Below the pieces are notes generated by a model that ran no database searches, was not told where the DNA came from, and saw only the letters and a list, made by a program, of their open reading frames with translations. Shown here one piece after another: positions 25,688 to 36,400 of a stretch of DNA of 64,000 bases. The translations under genes and the position numbers were made by a program. The stretch lies in the NCBI RefSeq assembly GCF_046044395.1, contig NZ_JBJUSG010000002.1:1-64000 (forward strand), read 5' to 3'. This DNA comes from Magnetominusculus dajiuhuensis (GTDB lineage Bacteria > Nitrospirota > Thermodesulfovibrionia > Thermodesulfovibrionales > Magnetobacteriaceae). Numbering within the stretch: position 1 is the first letter of the stretch; each line of letters starts with the position of its first letter.

Positions 25688-27610
25688 CTATCGCTTAAAT
25701 AGTACCATGACCGGGCCGCTTTCCCATTCCTTTACGTATTCAAAATTTTTTAATACGAACCCTGCACGCTCCTCCGGCCTCAGCGATATGACCGCGCATG
25801 GGACAAAGTTATTAAACGGGTATTGTGTGCTATAACGGGCGGAGGCGTTTCTTACGTTGACGTGCTCTATGCGCGCCTTAGCAGTCGGCCTGTTCAGTAA
25901 AATCCAAAGGGGATATTCCCATGTGTCGTCATTTGGCAGTGACAGGCCAATGTTAGTACAGCCCTTTGATTGGATTATCGAGGCGGCCCCGGTATAGGAT
26001 GCTTTGATATCCGGACGGCTTATAAAATATTGCGAGGCCCTGTCGGTAGCGAATATGTTGTCTTTGCCAATAAGCGGGCGGCGTTCGTTGAGAAAGACCC
26101 ACGGCAGCCCTGACAACAGGACGACGGCGATGGCCGCGTTTATTATGGCCTTGCTGTTTATATTGGAGTTGAGAAAGGTGGCAATAAACGGTGTCCATAG
26201 CACAAATAACGCAAGGTGATAGCGGCTGTTCCACGGTTGCCATTTTATAAACAGACACATCAGTACAAAGCCGGCCACTAAAGAGACCGCGTAAATTGCC
26301 ATCCCCGGGGCGTTCCTATATCGCCTCCTGATAAAAAACACCGCCGCGCATATTATTATCAGCCAAAAATGGATAAAATTCCCCGCGCTGTCCTCGTTAA
26401 AGGTGAATTGAATATCAAACGGGAGGCGGTGAGATGTGGTGCGAATGTCCCTGATGTCAACGCGCATGAGTTCATGCACTCGCTGTATAGCCCCTGTGGT
26501 GGCCTTGTTAATGCCGTCTGATGGAGTGCCCATGTGCAGGCCAGCGTTTTTTATCGCATTGGAAATCACAAGCGGCAGCGAAACAAAACCCCTTATCGTG
26601 GTCTTGTCCCTATAGATTTCGGGCGCTATGGGATGGTTATATAACGATAAATTTCGGACATAGTGCCCGATGTTAAGCATAAGCGCTAATGACAGTATAA
26701 TAAAAACAGGAAGCCACGCCCGCGCGCGGGATTTTTTTATTAACACATACCCACACCACAAGAGTACCGGAAAGGCATACAGATACGCGGTTGATTTCAC
26801 TAAGACGGCAATCCCAAGCGATATGCCCGCGGCAAGGGCGGTTGCCTTTTTTGGGGTGTCCATTAAGAGGAGCGCGTAGTACACAAAACTCACAAGCCAA
26901 AACGCCGCCGCATAGTCGTTTTGCGTGGATGTGGACTGCAAAATCCCCATAGGGACAGACCCCGCAAGGGCAGCGGCGATAAGCTGCCCCCTTCTGTCCG
27001 CACCAAACCTTCCCGCAATCAAAGACACCCCCATCACACTTCCCGCCATGCTCAACCACTGCACAAAATTGGCGGCTCTATCACCACCACCGAGTATGAT
27101 GAAATGAGCAAGCGCGAACTCAGCCCCCGGATTGATATACAACTGAAACGTTATATTGGTTGGATAATGAGAAACGCCGCGATTGCCAATCCAGTGCATT
27201 ACCCGCGGCAGGTGATATGTCATGGAATCCCAATTGTTAGGCGCGCCAATAAGGGCAATCACAGCGGTTGCCGCAAAAATAAAGGCGATATACGACAATA
27301 GGACAACCTCAAAGCCGCTTAGTTTGGGTGCTGTTTTAAACGCTATTGGCTCAGGCCTGAAGATGCGTAAGGAGGTATATATGAGACATGCCCCGGCCGC
27401 GGCTATCCCCCAAAACGTGACGAGCGGCCCAAAAGACAATGCCCCCAAAAGACTCAGTATCTCCGTTGATATGATTAAGAGAAATCCCCATACGGTGGAG
27501 GCCGCCATGAAAGACGCGCGGGCGCAATGATGGTCGCCGAACTTGTGAAGCCCTTTATAGAATATTAAAAACGTAAAGAAAAAACTCAGAAACGCGACAC
27601 TTAAATACAT
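25688..27610 (-). CDS. GT39/ArnT-like membrane glycosyltransferase
   Basis: The 640-residue protein has a dozen or so membrane helices and the GT-C signature region IGAPNNWDSMTYHLPRVMHW with the acidic residue in the first loop, followed by NPGAEFALAHFIILGG and LQSTSTQNDYAAAFWLVSF. A soluble periplasmic C-terminal part (about 515-640) follows. GT-C enzymes transfer sugars from polyprenyl phosphate carriers to lipid or protein on the periplasmic side. It is read with the methyltransferase and dehydrogenase upstream, which suggests a role in a surface glycan. The acceptor is unknown. Confidence 0.85.
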   Translation of the reverse strand: MYLSVAFLSFFFTFLIFYKGLHKFGDHHCARASFMAASTVWGFLLIISTEILSLLGALSFGPLVTFWGIAAAGACLIYTSLRIFRPEPIAFKTAPKLSGFEVVLLSYIAFIFAATAVIALIGAPNNWDSMTYHLPRVMHWIGNRGVSHYPTNITFQLYINPGAEFALAHFIILGGGDRAANFVQWLSMAGSVMGVSLIAGRFGADRRGQLIAAALAGSVPMGILQSTSTQNDYAAAFWLVSFVYYALLLMDTPKKATALAAGISLGIAVLVKSTAYLYAFPVLLWCGYVLIKKSRARAWLPVFIILSLALMLNIGHYVRNLSLYNHPIAPEIYRDKTTIRGFVSLPLVISNAIKNAGLHMGTPSDGINKATTGAIQRVHELMRVDIRDIRTTSHRLPFDIQFTFNEDSAGNFIHFWLIIICAAVFFIRRRYRNAPGMAIYAVSLVAGFVLMCLFIKWQPWNSRYHLALFVLWTPFIATFLNSNINSKAIINAAIAVVLLSGLPWVFLNERRPLIGKDNIFATDRASQYFISRPDIKASYTGAASIIQSKGCTNIGLSLPNDDTWEYPLWILLNRPTAKARIEHVNVRNASARYSTQYPFNNFVPCAVISLRPEERAGFVLKNFEYVKEWESGPVMVLFKR

Positions 27611-27628
27611 CGCCTGAGACCGCCCTGA

Positions 27629-28435
27629 TTATTGCCTGCTAATAGCATATACTGGCATATTAAACAGTTCCCCTGCCTTAACGGCCATTAAACCGGCGTC
27701 CAGCCAAAGTTTGTTGAATGATGTGCTGTTATGAATCCACAGGTGCGAAAGGGGATTGAACATGTACCTGAACTGGACAGAGGCCTCAAGCGTATCCAAA
27801 ACCGGACAATGTACGAGTACCTTGCCAGTGGAGGACAGTCTTGACCTGACGTTTCGGACGAAATCTATTTGCCCGGGTGCGTGTTCAAGTACATCTATGA
27901 CGACGATTAAATCGTAAATAGGGTCGTTTGAAGCGGGGAAAGACCCGTGGTGAACCGGCACTCCGGTTTTTTTTGTCACAAGGGCGGCAAGCCTTTCGTC
28001 CATCTCAACGCCGGTGCAGTCATAACCGGCCTGCTTAAGCTCAAACAGCAGACGGCCATTGCCGCAGCCGATTTCAATGACCTTACACGGGGGCGGATAT
28101 AACCCCCTGAGCCAATTCATATAATGAGGGATTCTATCAAGCATATCCCCTTCAAATCGCTCATCAACGGTAGGACACTTGTGTACTTGTTGATATTCGT
28201 ACCAGTAGGCCGATGAGTAAAACCTGCCGAGGCTCTCATTGGTTGGCCTGAATCGCACCGACTTACACCCGCAGCTTGCGCACTGAAGATAAAGCTCAAA
28301 CTCCGGCGTCCAGTATTCAAGTACGCCACCGCACCAGCAATTTGTGGCGGATATAAAGTCCATCATCGCGATAAAGGGCCTGAGCGCGGCGGGGGTGTTT
28401 GCAATCAGAATGTCTTTAATCGGCGCTTCCTGCAT
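27629..28435 (-). CDS. Class I SAM-dependent methyltransferase with N-terminal Cys cluster
   Basis: The 268-residue protein has a short Cys-rich start (CWCGG at about 33, CASCGCK at about 53, probably a zinc ribbon) and then a Rossmann methyltransferase: motif I VIEIGCGNGRLLFELKQAGY, the acidic GVEMDERL, and DLIVVIDVLEHAPGQIDFV. This architecture resembles Methyltransf_23 enzymes of polysaccharide clusters that modify sugars. It lies 18 bases before the GT39 gene and eight bases after the dehydrogenase stop, so the three form one operon. Confidence 0.88.
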   Translation of the reverse strand: MQEAPIKDILIANTPAALRPFIAMMDFISATNCWCGGVLEYWTPEFELYLQCASCGCKSVRFRPTNESLGRFYSSAYWYEYQQVHKCPTVDERFEGDMLDRIPHYMNWLRGLYPPPCKVIEIGCGNGRLLFELKQAGYDCTGVEMDERLAALVTKKTGVPVHHGSFPASNDPIYDLIVVIDVLEHAPGQIDFVRNVRSRLSSTGKVLVHCPVLDTLEASVQFRYMFNPLSHLWIHNSTSFNKLWLDAGLMAVKAGELFNMPVYAISRQ

Positions 28436-28443
28436 GAGAATGT

Positions 28444-29769
28444 CTATGCCTTTATAATCTTACCTTTATATTTATGAGAATCCTTTATAAGATTTCTCGT
28501 ATCAACAACCATCAGGGAGTTTGACGCGATGAACTCAGGGTCATAGGCCGAGTGGTCGGTGGAGATTAAGACACAGTCGTAATGACTAAGGTTCTCCGCT
28601 GTGAGCGCTACTGAGGCCTTCTTAAAGCTGTACTTCCTTGTCTTTGGCATTTCGGGAATATATGGGTCGTTATAATCCACAATGGCGCCTTTTTTCTGCA
28701 GAATATCGAATAGTTTAAGCGACGGTGATTCCCTTATGTCGTCAAGGTCTTTTTTATACGACAGACCGAGTATGAGAATCGTAGCGCCGTTGATGCTTTT
28801 GCCTCTTTCGCTGAGGGCGTCTATGGCTTTTTGGATGACGTAGTGGGGCATGGAGGTATTTATTTCACCGGCGAGATTGATAAACTTGGTGGATACCTCA
28901 TACTCCCGTGCCTTCCATTCAAGGTAAAATGGGTCAATAGGGATGCAGTGCCCACCGAGACCCGGTCCGGGATAAAACGGCTGATATCCAAACGGTTTTG
29001 TCTTGGCAGCCTCAATTACCTCCCATACATCTATTCCCATCTTATCAAAGAGCACCTTCAGCTCGTTTACGAGGGCTATATTAACTGACCTGTAAATGTT
29101 CTCAAGGAGTTTTGTGGCCTCAGCCACCCTGGTGGAAGATACGGGTATGGTTCTGACGACTATGGAATCATAGAGCGCCTGCGCCGCGGCAAGACAGCCG
29201 GGCGTATAGCCGCCGACGACTTTAGGGATTGTCGGGGTCGAGTAGTCCTTGTTGTTCGGGTCTTCACGCTCAGGAGAGAAGGCAAGATAAAAATCCTCAC
29301 CGGCCTTTAGTCCTGCGGCCTCAAGTATTGGCCTCATCTCCTCGTCGGTAGTACCGGGATATGTGGTAGATTCGAGGACTACGAGTTTTCCCCTGCAAAG
29401 GTATTTGGCAATTGTCCTTGTGGTATTTAATACGTAAGATAAATCCGGCTCGTGGTGGCGGCCAAGCGGTGTGGGCACGCATATGACGATACAATCCACG
29501 CCGGAGAGTCTGGAAAAATCTGTCGTTGGAGTAAACAGCGGCAGACACGCCTTAATCTTCGCCTCGTCAATATGTTTTATATAGCTCCTGCCATCGCAGA
29601 GGGCGTTGACCCTTATGTCGTCTATATCAAAGCCGATGCAATGAAACCCGGCCCTGCAAAACTCAACCACCAGTGGAATGCCGACATACCCAAGCCCGAT
29701 AACACCAACCACGGCGGTCTTACTTTGAATCTTCCCGATTAATTCGTCTAATTCAACAGGACGAGCCAT
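28444..29769 (-). CDS. UDP-sugar 6-dehydrogenase (WbpA/WecC-like)
   Basis: The enzyme oxidises the C6 hydroxyl of a nucleotide sugar (UDP-GlcNAc, UDP-ManNAc or UDP-glucose) to a carboxylate with NAD+. The 441 residues show the N-terminal Rossmann VGVIGLGYVGIPLVVEFCRA, ESTTYPGTT, FSPEREDPNN, the substrate loop KTKPFGYQPFYPGPGLGGH with the catalytic Cys directly after in HCIPIDPFY, and the C-terminal Rossmann domain. The FSPERxDPGN-type loop and GYQPFYPGPG favour UDP-N-acetylhexosamine, but this is inferred. AAGGAGG lies four bases before the ATG. First gene of the glycan trio. Confidence 0.93.
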   Translation of the reverse strand: MARPVELDELIGKIQSKTAVVGVIGLGYVGIPLVVEFCRAGFHCIGFDIDDIRVNALCDGRSYIKHIDEAKIKACLPLFTPTTDFSRLSGVDCIVICVPTPLGRHHEPDLSYVLNTTRTIAKYLCRGKLVVLESTTYPGTTDEEMRPILEAAGLKAGEDFYLAFSPEREDPNNKDYSTPTIPKVVGGYTPGCLAAAQALYDSIVVRTIPVSSTRVAEATKLLENIYRSVNIALVNELKVLFDKMGIDVWEVIEAAKTKPFGYQPFYPGPGLGGHCIPIDPFYLEWKAREYEVSTKFINLAGEINTSMPHYVIQKAIDALSERGKSINGATILILGLSYKKDLDDIRESPSLKLFDILQKKGAIVDYNDPYIPEMPKTRKYSFKKASVALTAENLSHYDCVLISTDHSAYDPEFIASNSLMVVDTRNLIKDSHKYKGKIIKA

Positions 29770-29966
29770 TCATCCTCCTTTAGCCCCCTTCAGCAAGTAT
29801 CTTTTTGTACACAGTTGATTATACCATCTCACAGATACTAATGCAAGGCACTCCTGATGTCCCGACAGGTAAAACAAATTAGCCCTGATTATAGTAGAAT
29901 ACCCATGGAAGCTATTCTGTGTTTGCTGAAAGGATTTAAGAATTGTAAACATCTGTGAAAAATGGG

Positions 29967-30112
29967 GGAATATGCATAAAAATACGATATTACACTGAAA
30001 GATATCCCTAAGGTATTCCTAAGACTCATATCCGGTAAGCAGTTTCAGGAATACTTTGGGAATATCTTTCACAATGTCTTTTAGCGTTATATCATATTTT
30101 TGATGCATATTC
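29967..30112. repeat. Fold-back of two decayed Rpn-like gene starts
   Basis: Two ~70-base arms face each other. The minus-strand arm reads from ATG 30108 as MHQKYDITLKDIVKDIPKVF and then LKLLTGYES before a stop at 30019, matching the usual start of Rpn/PD-(D/E)XK transposase-like proteins. The plus-strand arm begins at the same GGGAATATGCAT and gives the same sequence with a 12-base deletion and a stop after nine codons. Only the first ~30 codons of the family survive. The rest of the 425-base gap (29770-30194) shows nothing else. Confidence 0.75.
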
Positions 30113-30194
30113 CCTCGTATCTCATCGGTTTGTATTAGAAATAAGGCCTCTCAGGCAGTGCCTAATGATGTATTTTACCATAATCAGGGTAAAT

Positions 30195-30683
30195 TTATTC
30201 AAGCTGGATTTTCACATACGCCTGTTTTCTTAATTCCGAAAGCAGGGCGGCCAGCCTCGTGTTTACCTCCTGTTCTGTGAGGAGTTTTTCGATGTCCGCC
30301 TTTACGTCCGATATGTCGGCGCCGACAAATTCCTTCTTGTTTTTGTTGTAAAAATTCTCTATGTCCTCCTCTTTAATGATCACGTAGGAGCGAACCTTTA
30401 AATCAATGTACTCGGCGATTATCCTATCTTCATCCGTGCCTATGATTTTCATAGATAGCGCCGCCCGTTTCAGCAGGATGCGGTTTATCATCGTGTTAAG
30501 AACCTCTTCTTTTGTAACCGTTTCTATCTTTGCCCTTGTCTCGTTATAACTCTTCGTCAATTCTGACAAGGTGATGGCGTCGTTATCCACAAAGGCGCAG
30601 ACGTGGTCAATCAGCTCCGCCTCCCCAATGCCCGAAAAAACAGTGACAGTAAGAATGATAGATATAAGAAATGTCTTTTTCAT
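30195..30683 (-). CDS. SurA N-terminal-like periplasmic chaperone, no PPIase domain
   Basis: The 162-residue protein has a signal peptide (MKKTFLISIILTVTVFSGIG, cleavage near residue 21) and a SurA_N-type start, IDHVCAFVDNDAITLSELTK, followed by helices. No parvulin domain is present, and at 162 residues it is far shorter than SurA (about 430). It begins one base after the stop of the Omp85 gene and closes the glnD-tamB-Omp85 operon, so help with outer-membrane protein folding is a reasonable inference. Confidence 0.8.
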   Translation of the reverse strand: MKKTFLISIILTVTVFSGIGEAELIDHVCAFVDNDAITLSELTKSYNETRAKIETVTKEEVLNTMINRILLKRAALSMKIIGTDEDRIIAEYIDLKVRSYVIIKEEDIENFYNKNKKEFVGADISDVKADIEKLLTEQEVNTRLAALLSELRKQAYVKIQLE

Positions 30684-30684
30684 A

Positions 30685-33402
30685 TCAGAATGCCTGCCCT
30701 ATGCTGAAATAAAATCTGCCCGTTCCCTCGTTTTGGCCCCTGTTGAGTTTATATCCATAGTCAAGGCGTATTGGCCCAGCCGCAGTCATGTACCTCAACC
30801 CCAGTCCGGTGGTGTATTTCAGGCCGCTCAGGGAGTATTCATTGATTTTTGACCATACGTCGCCGCTGTCAAGAAACGTCACCAGCCCCAGATTATCTAT
30901 TATTGTGATGCGCAGCTCCGCATTGCCCATGAGATAGGCGTTTCCCCCTGTGGGGTCGCCGCTGCTGCCTTTTGGGCCAAGGTTGTCCTGGCTGTAGCCG
31001 CGCACCGTTGTGCTTCCGCCAAGGAAAAATCTCTCAATAAGGGGCATATCCTCTGTGTTTGACCATCCCTGCCCTATGCCGCTCCTCAGAGACAGTGCCA
31101 GTACCAGGCCCTTGGACAGTCCCTCGTAGTAGTTTACATAGCCGGAGAGTTTCGCGAAGTTCGCCTGCGACAAGAAGAACTTGCTTGCCACTTTGAGCGT
31201 TGTCCCTGCCAGAATGCCGCTTGTGGGATTAAAGGGATTGTCCCTGCCGTCGTATATCAGTGAAGGCACGATGCCGCTGATTACCAGTGTCCCTGTGTCC
31301 TCGTTTGTCAGTACCGCGTCGGGCTGGACGTCCCATGTATTCGTAAACGAAAACTCGTATGACAACATACCCTTGAGTTTTTCAGTAAAATTATTTCCTA
31401 CGCCCACCGATGAGGAGTATTTTTCTGTGCGGTAGAGCACTGTCTTTGAGTCAAGATTTCGCTGTTCCTTCCTTTCATACAACAACGTAGCGTTAAAGGG
31501 CAGCGTATTGCCCAAAAACCACGGCTCATCATACGTCAACGACACCCTCCTTGATTGCTCGCTTAACCTCGCCTTGAAGGCAATCTGGCGGTCCATCCCC
31601 TGAAGGTTTATGTACTTGACCTCGAAAAACCCCCTGATTCCTTCGTAGTCACTGTAGCCAAGCCCGTAGTCTATCGTGCCGGCGTCCGCCTCCTTTACCT
31701 CAAATACAATGTCTTTCACCCCTTCACCTGTGTTTACCGCCGAGATATTTACGCTTGTAAACAGCGAGGTCTTGTATAATTCCCTCATCTCGCCATAGAC
31801 GACGGCCATGTTGAGCGGTTCGCCCCGTTTGTGTTTTAACACGCGTCTGAATACCTCCCATTTTGTCCTCGTGTTTCCCCTTATGATTGTATCGCCAAAG
31901 AGATATCTCTTCCCTTCGCTGATATTCAAGATTACAGTGGTCTCTGGAGCGCCCTGCCGTTCGATTTTTATGTCGGCGTCGGCATAGCCTTGCTGGGTTA
32001 TATACGTAAGGGCTGTCTGGCGGGCGTTAAATATCTCGGCCTCCACGTATGCCCTGCCGGGCTTTATGTCAGCGGCGGCGAGGATTTTATCATCTGCTAT
32101 CTCAATGTTTCCTGCTACCTTGACTTCCTTTATGATAAGACGGCTGCCTTCTTCGATTTCTATGTTGAGTGTGGCCGTTTTTTTAGCGTCGTTAATCTCA
32201 GGTTTAAAGGTTCTTACAGATGCAGCGCTGTAGCCCTCACTCTGGAGGCACCCAACAAGGGCGTCCTCGTCGTCTTCGTCTGTGTCGGGATTATATGGGG
32301 AGTCTTTTTTTGACACCATTGCCTCAAACAGTTTTTCTGGCTTTACCGTAGTGCCCGAAAAAACTATATCGGCAATAGTAAACGCCTCACCCTCAGTTAT
32401 TAAAAATACTAAGTCTGTTTCGCCGGGTTTATCATTTATTTTGTATTCTATTTTGACGTTGATAAAGCCGCTTTTATGGTACAAGGCCTCTATTGAGGCG
32501 GCGGCCTCGTCTATTGTGTCTTCGTTGACGCTCCCATATTCGACAAACGGCATTTCCTTTTTCAGCGCATCACTGGAGATTTTATTGTTACCCTTAAAGG
32601 ACAATGCGAGTTTCTTTCCCGGGTCTACGTTTATTGTAAGAGTACCTGTGGCCTCGTCATAGACGTCTTCAGAGACAACCGGATTGAAATAGAGGAGGTT
32701 TTTTATCATTGTGTCTTTTGCCTTCTCAATCAGCGCGTCAATGGAATCCTTGTCATAGATATCGCCCTCCCGTATGCTCAGGATGTCTTTCACTTCGGCC
32801 TCTGTATTATTATTCGGGGAATTAATGGCGAGGTGTTTGATAATCAACGGTTGCCCCTCGTCAACTGTCAGGTGGATTATTACCCCCGCCGGTGTTTTGC
32901 CTTTGAGCGAATCTGTCTTTATTTTGGCATATGGGAGTCCTTTTTTTGCGAGTGTCCCTTTGAGGGCGGCCACCGCCTTTTCTGTGATGGCCTCGTTGTA
33001 CTCGGTGTCTTCCCTCAGGCCGAACATATCTTTGAGCTTTCGGGGGCTTATCGGCCCTGTGGCGTCCACCTTGATGGCCTCCACAAAAGGCCGCTCAACT
33101 ACCTCTATGTTAAGAGCACCGCCACCGGAGGAATAAACCCTGATGTCGTTAAAACAGCCCTTTAAGAAGGCCGTCTTTATCCCTTTGGCGATGGAGTCAT
33201 TGTCTGCCTCACCACCCTCCCTTATTCCGAACATGTAGAGGAATTCCCTCTCCGTGATGCGGCTAAGGCCGGTTATGGTTATCTTAGAGATGGCCTCCGC
33301 CTCCAGTTGACGTGGCATCAGAAGGTATATCATGGCCATCACGCTGAGCAGCGCGCGCAGGGCGTATGATAGTCTACTTAAATGTGAATCTGAACTTGAC
33401 AT
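30685..33402 (-). CDS. Omp85 family outer-membrane assembly protein (BamA/TamA-like)
   Basis: About 905 residues from the ATG at 33402 (a TTG at 33411 is also possible). After a signal peptide come about seven POTRA-type repeats (about residues 38-570) and a C-terminal 16-stranded barrel. The barrel holds the TTVRGYSQDNLGP motif of lid loop 6 and ends in a terminal Phe (FYFSIGQAF). It would insert or export proteins at the outer membrane. Location directly behind tamB points to a TamA-like partner, though the number of POTRA domains is higher than in TamA (three) or BamA (five). It overlaps tamB by about 29 bases. Confidence 0.9.
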   Translation of the reverse strand: MSSSDSHLSRLSYALRALLSVMAMIYLLMPRQLEAEAISKITITGLSRITEREFLYMFGIREGGEADNDSIAKGIKTAFLKGCFNDIRVYSSGGGALNIEVVERPFVEAIKVDATGPISPRKLKDMFGLREDTEYNEAITEKAVAALKGTLAKKGLPYAKIKTDSLKGKTPAGVIIHLTVDEGQPLIIKHLAINSPNNNTEAEVKDILSIREGDIYDKDSIDALIEKAKDTMIKNLLYFNPVVSEDVYDEATGTLTINVDPGKKLALSFKGNNKISSDALKKEMPFVEYGSVNEDTIDEAAASIEALYHKSGFINVKIEYKINDKPGETDLVFLITEGEAFTIADIVFSGTTVKPEKLFEAMVSKKDSPYNPDTDEDDEDALVGCLQSEGYSAASVRTFKPEINDAKKTATLNIEIEEGSRLIIKEVKVAGNIEIADDKILAAADIKPGRAYVEAEIFNARQTALTYITQQGYADADIKIERQGAPETTVILNISEGKRYLFGDTIIRGNTRTKWEVFRRVLKHKRGEPLNMAVVYGEMRELYKTSLFTSVNISAVNTGEGVKDIVFEVKEADAGTIDYGLGYSDYEGIRGFFEVKYINLQGMDRQIAFKARLSEQSRRVSLTYDEPWFLGNTLPFNATLLYERKEQRNLDSKTVLYRTEKYSSSVGVGNNFTEKLKGMLSYEFSFTNTWDVQPDAVLTNEDTGTLVISGIVPSLIYDGRDNPFNPTSGILAGTTLKVASKFFLSQANFAKLSGYVNYYEGLSKGLVLALSLRSGIGQGWSNTEDMPLIERFFLGGSTTVRGYSQDNLGPKGSSGDPTGGNAYLMGNAELRITIIDNLGLVTFLDSGDVWSKINEYSLSGLKYTTGLGLRYMTAAGPIRLDYGYKLNRGQNEGTGRFYFSIGQAF

Positions 33403-36400
33403 CAGCGCCAAGGCTCCCTATATCGCTTCTTTCGCCAACGAGCGATGTGTTTGAGTTTAGCTTATATTCGAGCTTTATGACCTCACCTTTGGTCGTGCCG
33501 CTGGTTAGAAGTACGTTGAGTTTGTTGTTGAGGAATTTTTTGGATATAGTTACCTGCGGTGTGACTGTTGATTTGTCCTCAGATGTAGAGGATGTCACTT
33601 CAAAGCGGTTAAGCCCGGTGAGTGCCCTGATTCTCTCCTCGACAATGTTCTGATACTTGCCGGTAATGATGCTTGCCGCCGCGGTGCTGCCGCCGTCCGG
33701 CCCGGCGAAGAGTTTTAAGATGTCCGCCTCTTTGAGTTTCGGCTCAGAGGTCATTGTCAGATTGAATCGTTTCAACTGCCCATCAAGGAACATCCTTATA
33801 TTATAGCCTTTCATTGTAGTTTCCGCCATAACGTTCAGGTATGGATTAATATCAGAGGTGCCGGGAAAGTCGAGGTTGCCGTTGATTATGTCGAACTCCC
33901 TGTTCATAAAGCGCACCTTTCCCCCCTCGGCTGTAACCCTGCCGTAAATCAGCGGCTGTGACAGCGTCCCCCTGAGAATTACGTCGAGCTTGAGGCCGGT
34001 CTCGGCGATGTTGTTATCTATCAGGATGTTCTTATCTCCCTTTATTGACAAATTCAACTGTGTGTCCTTAAACGCGCCGCTTGCAGACTGCCCTGGCCGG
34101 CTGCCGAATATCAGGTCCTGCCACGTTATGCCCTTTGTGTATTTGGCCATGTCAACCACTATGGTACCTGAGAGGATTTGCCTGTCCGCCGTTCCCCTAT
34201 ATACCACGTCGCCCTCGTATTTCAGCTTAAACCCATCGGAGTCTGTGAAGGGCATGTCTTTTAGTTTTCCATCAAGATAGAACTGTTTGATGTGAAAACC
34301 GTTCAGATTCACAGCCCCGTTACCGGTGAATGTTCCCCCGCCGACCCTTCCTGTGAGACCGCTTACGACCATCTTGTTGCTGTCAAATATCAGCTTGCCG
34401 TTTATCTCGTTGATAAAATATTTGGCGTTTTTAAAGCCGATTGAACCGTCCTTTATATCGGTTTCTCCACTTATCTGAGGCGTTTTCCAATCTCCGAGGA
34501 GAGATACCGAAATAGAGGCGTCGCCGTTGAGGTGGGCGATTTTTTCTGAAACACCCTGAAAGAATTTTAATTTCGGAGAGCCTTCAAGCCTGAGATTATA
34601 ACTCCGGCCAATTACAAGGCCGCCTGTGATAGTGAATTTAGCAGGGCCGCTTTTCAGTGCGAAGGAGTTAAATGTTATTGCCCTGTCTGCGATGGAAAGC
34701 CCCACGGGGGCGGTGTTGCTAAAGGTGAATTCACCGGCGGATAGATTAAACAGGGGCATATTCATAGTGCCGGTGATGGAGTGCCGCGTACCGGACAGCG
34801 CGGCCTTTCCCTCCGCATAGAGTTTTAGTTCCGGGGGGATTTCCTTCATAAAACCAGACGCCAGAAACTCGTAGTTACCACGTTTCATCTCAACATCAGC
34901 AGACCACGGCATTGCCTTTGACAGGGACAGTCTGCCCCGCGCGGCTACCTTACCGTCAAATATGTTGCCAGATAGCTCTATTGCGTTTTTGCGCATGGTG
35001 CCATTTACGGCGGTTGCCCCGATATTTAAACCCTTTGCCCTTAAATCCTTTGAGGCCGCACTAAATGTGAGCGATGGAGAGTTCAGACTGCCCTCGCCGC
35101 TAAAAGTACACGACAAGGCCCCGTCAACGGCATAGTCGGCAGCCGGGGTGTCTTTTATGTTTAGAGCGCATCCCCGCGACTTCACATTATATGTAAAGGC
35201 CTTAATATCATGCCACGGCCTCCCTTTTTTTGAGATTGACATGTCCGCCGATAAGCTGGAGCCGCCCTTTGCAACGGTAAGATTTTCCAACTTTATCACA
35301 TCAGCCTCGTATGTAAACAAAGACGTAAGCCTCCCCATATTGGCCTTAAACGCCGTCAGAGCGGGGATATCCAAACTTCCGTCAAATCTCAGCCTCTGTG
35401 GAGTGCCGGTTATCTTAAACGACGTGTTTATGATGCCCTCTGCCTCTGCTGCGGCCGGATGCTTTGTTGCCATGTCCTTAATAGCAATATCTTTTGCGCT
35501 TATTGAGATGGCAAGGGCCGGATTGTTGAAGTCGAATATATGTTTCGCGTCTTTTATTGTGGCCGTACCGTCATAGGTACAGGTGCCGGTGTTTAACGAG
35601 GCGGCGCCATTTTCAATTGTGAGGCGTTCTTTTACATATCTTAGCGCGGATTTGGAGTGGACAAAGCCGATGCCAAAAAGGTTGCCGTTTGACAAGTCCA
35701 CAGTGCCGGTTATCAACGGGTTTTTGCCTGTTCCCCTTATATCGCCCTCGTATGTGCCCGTGCCGTGAAGGTCTTCGCTGTATGGCCTCAGCAAATCGGC
35801 GGCTTCGCTTGTCCTGACAGTTGCCCTCATGTTTATGACATCTGTCTTTGTGTCTAGCGTACCGGTAATTTTGCCCTCTGAGAGAGGGGTTCTTATATTG
35901 GCCTCATGAATTGTTACATTATCGCCGCGCACGGAGACGCTGCCTGTGATTTCGTCTATACGCTCTACAATATTTAATGCCGACGTGGCCTTAGCGTCTT
36001 TGAGCCGGACGTATTTAAAGGACGCGTCGGGGTCGAATAGCCGCCCTGCTGATTTTATGTTGCCAGAGACCTTGCCCGCTGAGACGCCCGGGTCCCATTC
36101 TATCAGTTTAAACACCGGTTGGCTGTCAATGTCCTCGACATCCACATCCAGCGTGAAGTGGGTTACTTTGGGCATATTCAGTACCACCTCCGCGCGCGTT
36201 GCCTTGCCGTTGTAAAGTGTGGCCTTTCCATCGTGAAACTTAAGTTTAAAATCTTCGTAGAGGATGCCGCACGAAAGTGTGTCAACCGCAACCCCATAAA
36301 AACCGCCCCTGGCCATAAGCGCCTGGCCAGTTGCCTTCAGGGTCTTCAATGTGCCGGAGACCTTCGCCTTAAAAGCCGTTTCGCCGAAGATAGGCTCTTT

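Noticed and set aside
25572..25835. Plus-strand frame of 87 codons after the CBS gene
   Set aside because: It overlaps the CBS end and the GT39 3' end in the wrong frame and has no recognisable content.
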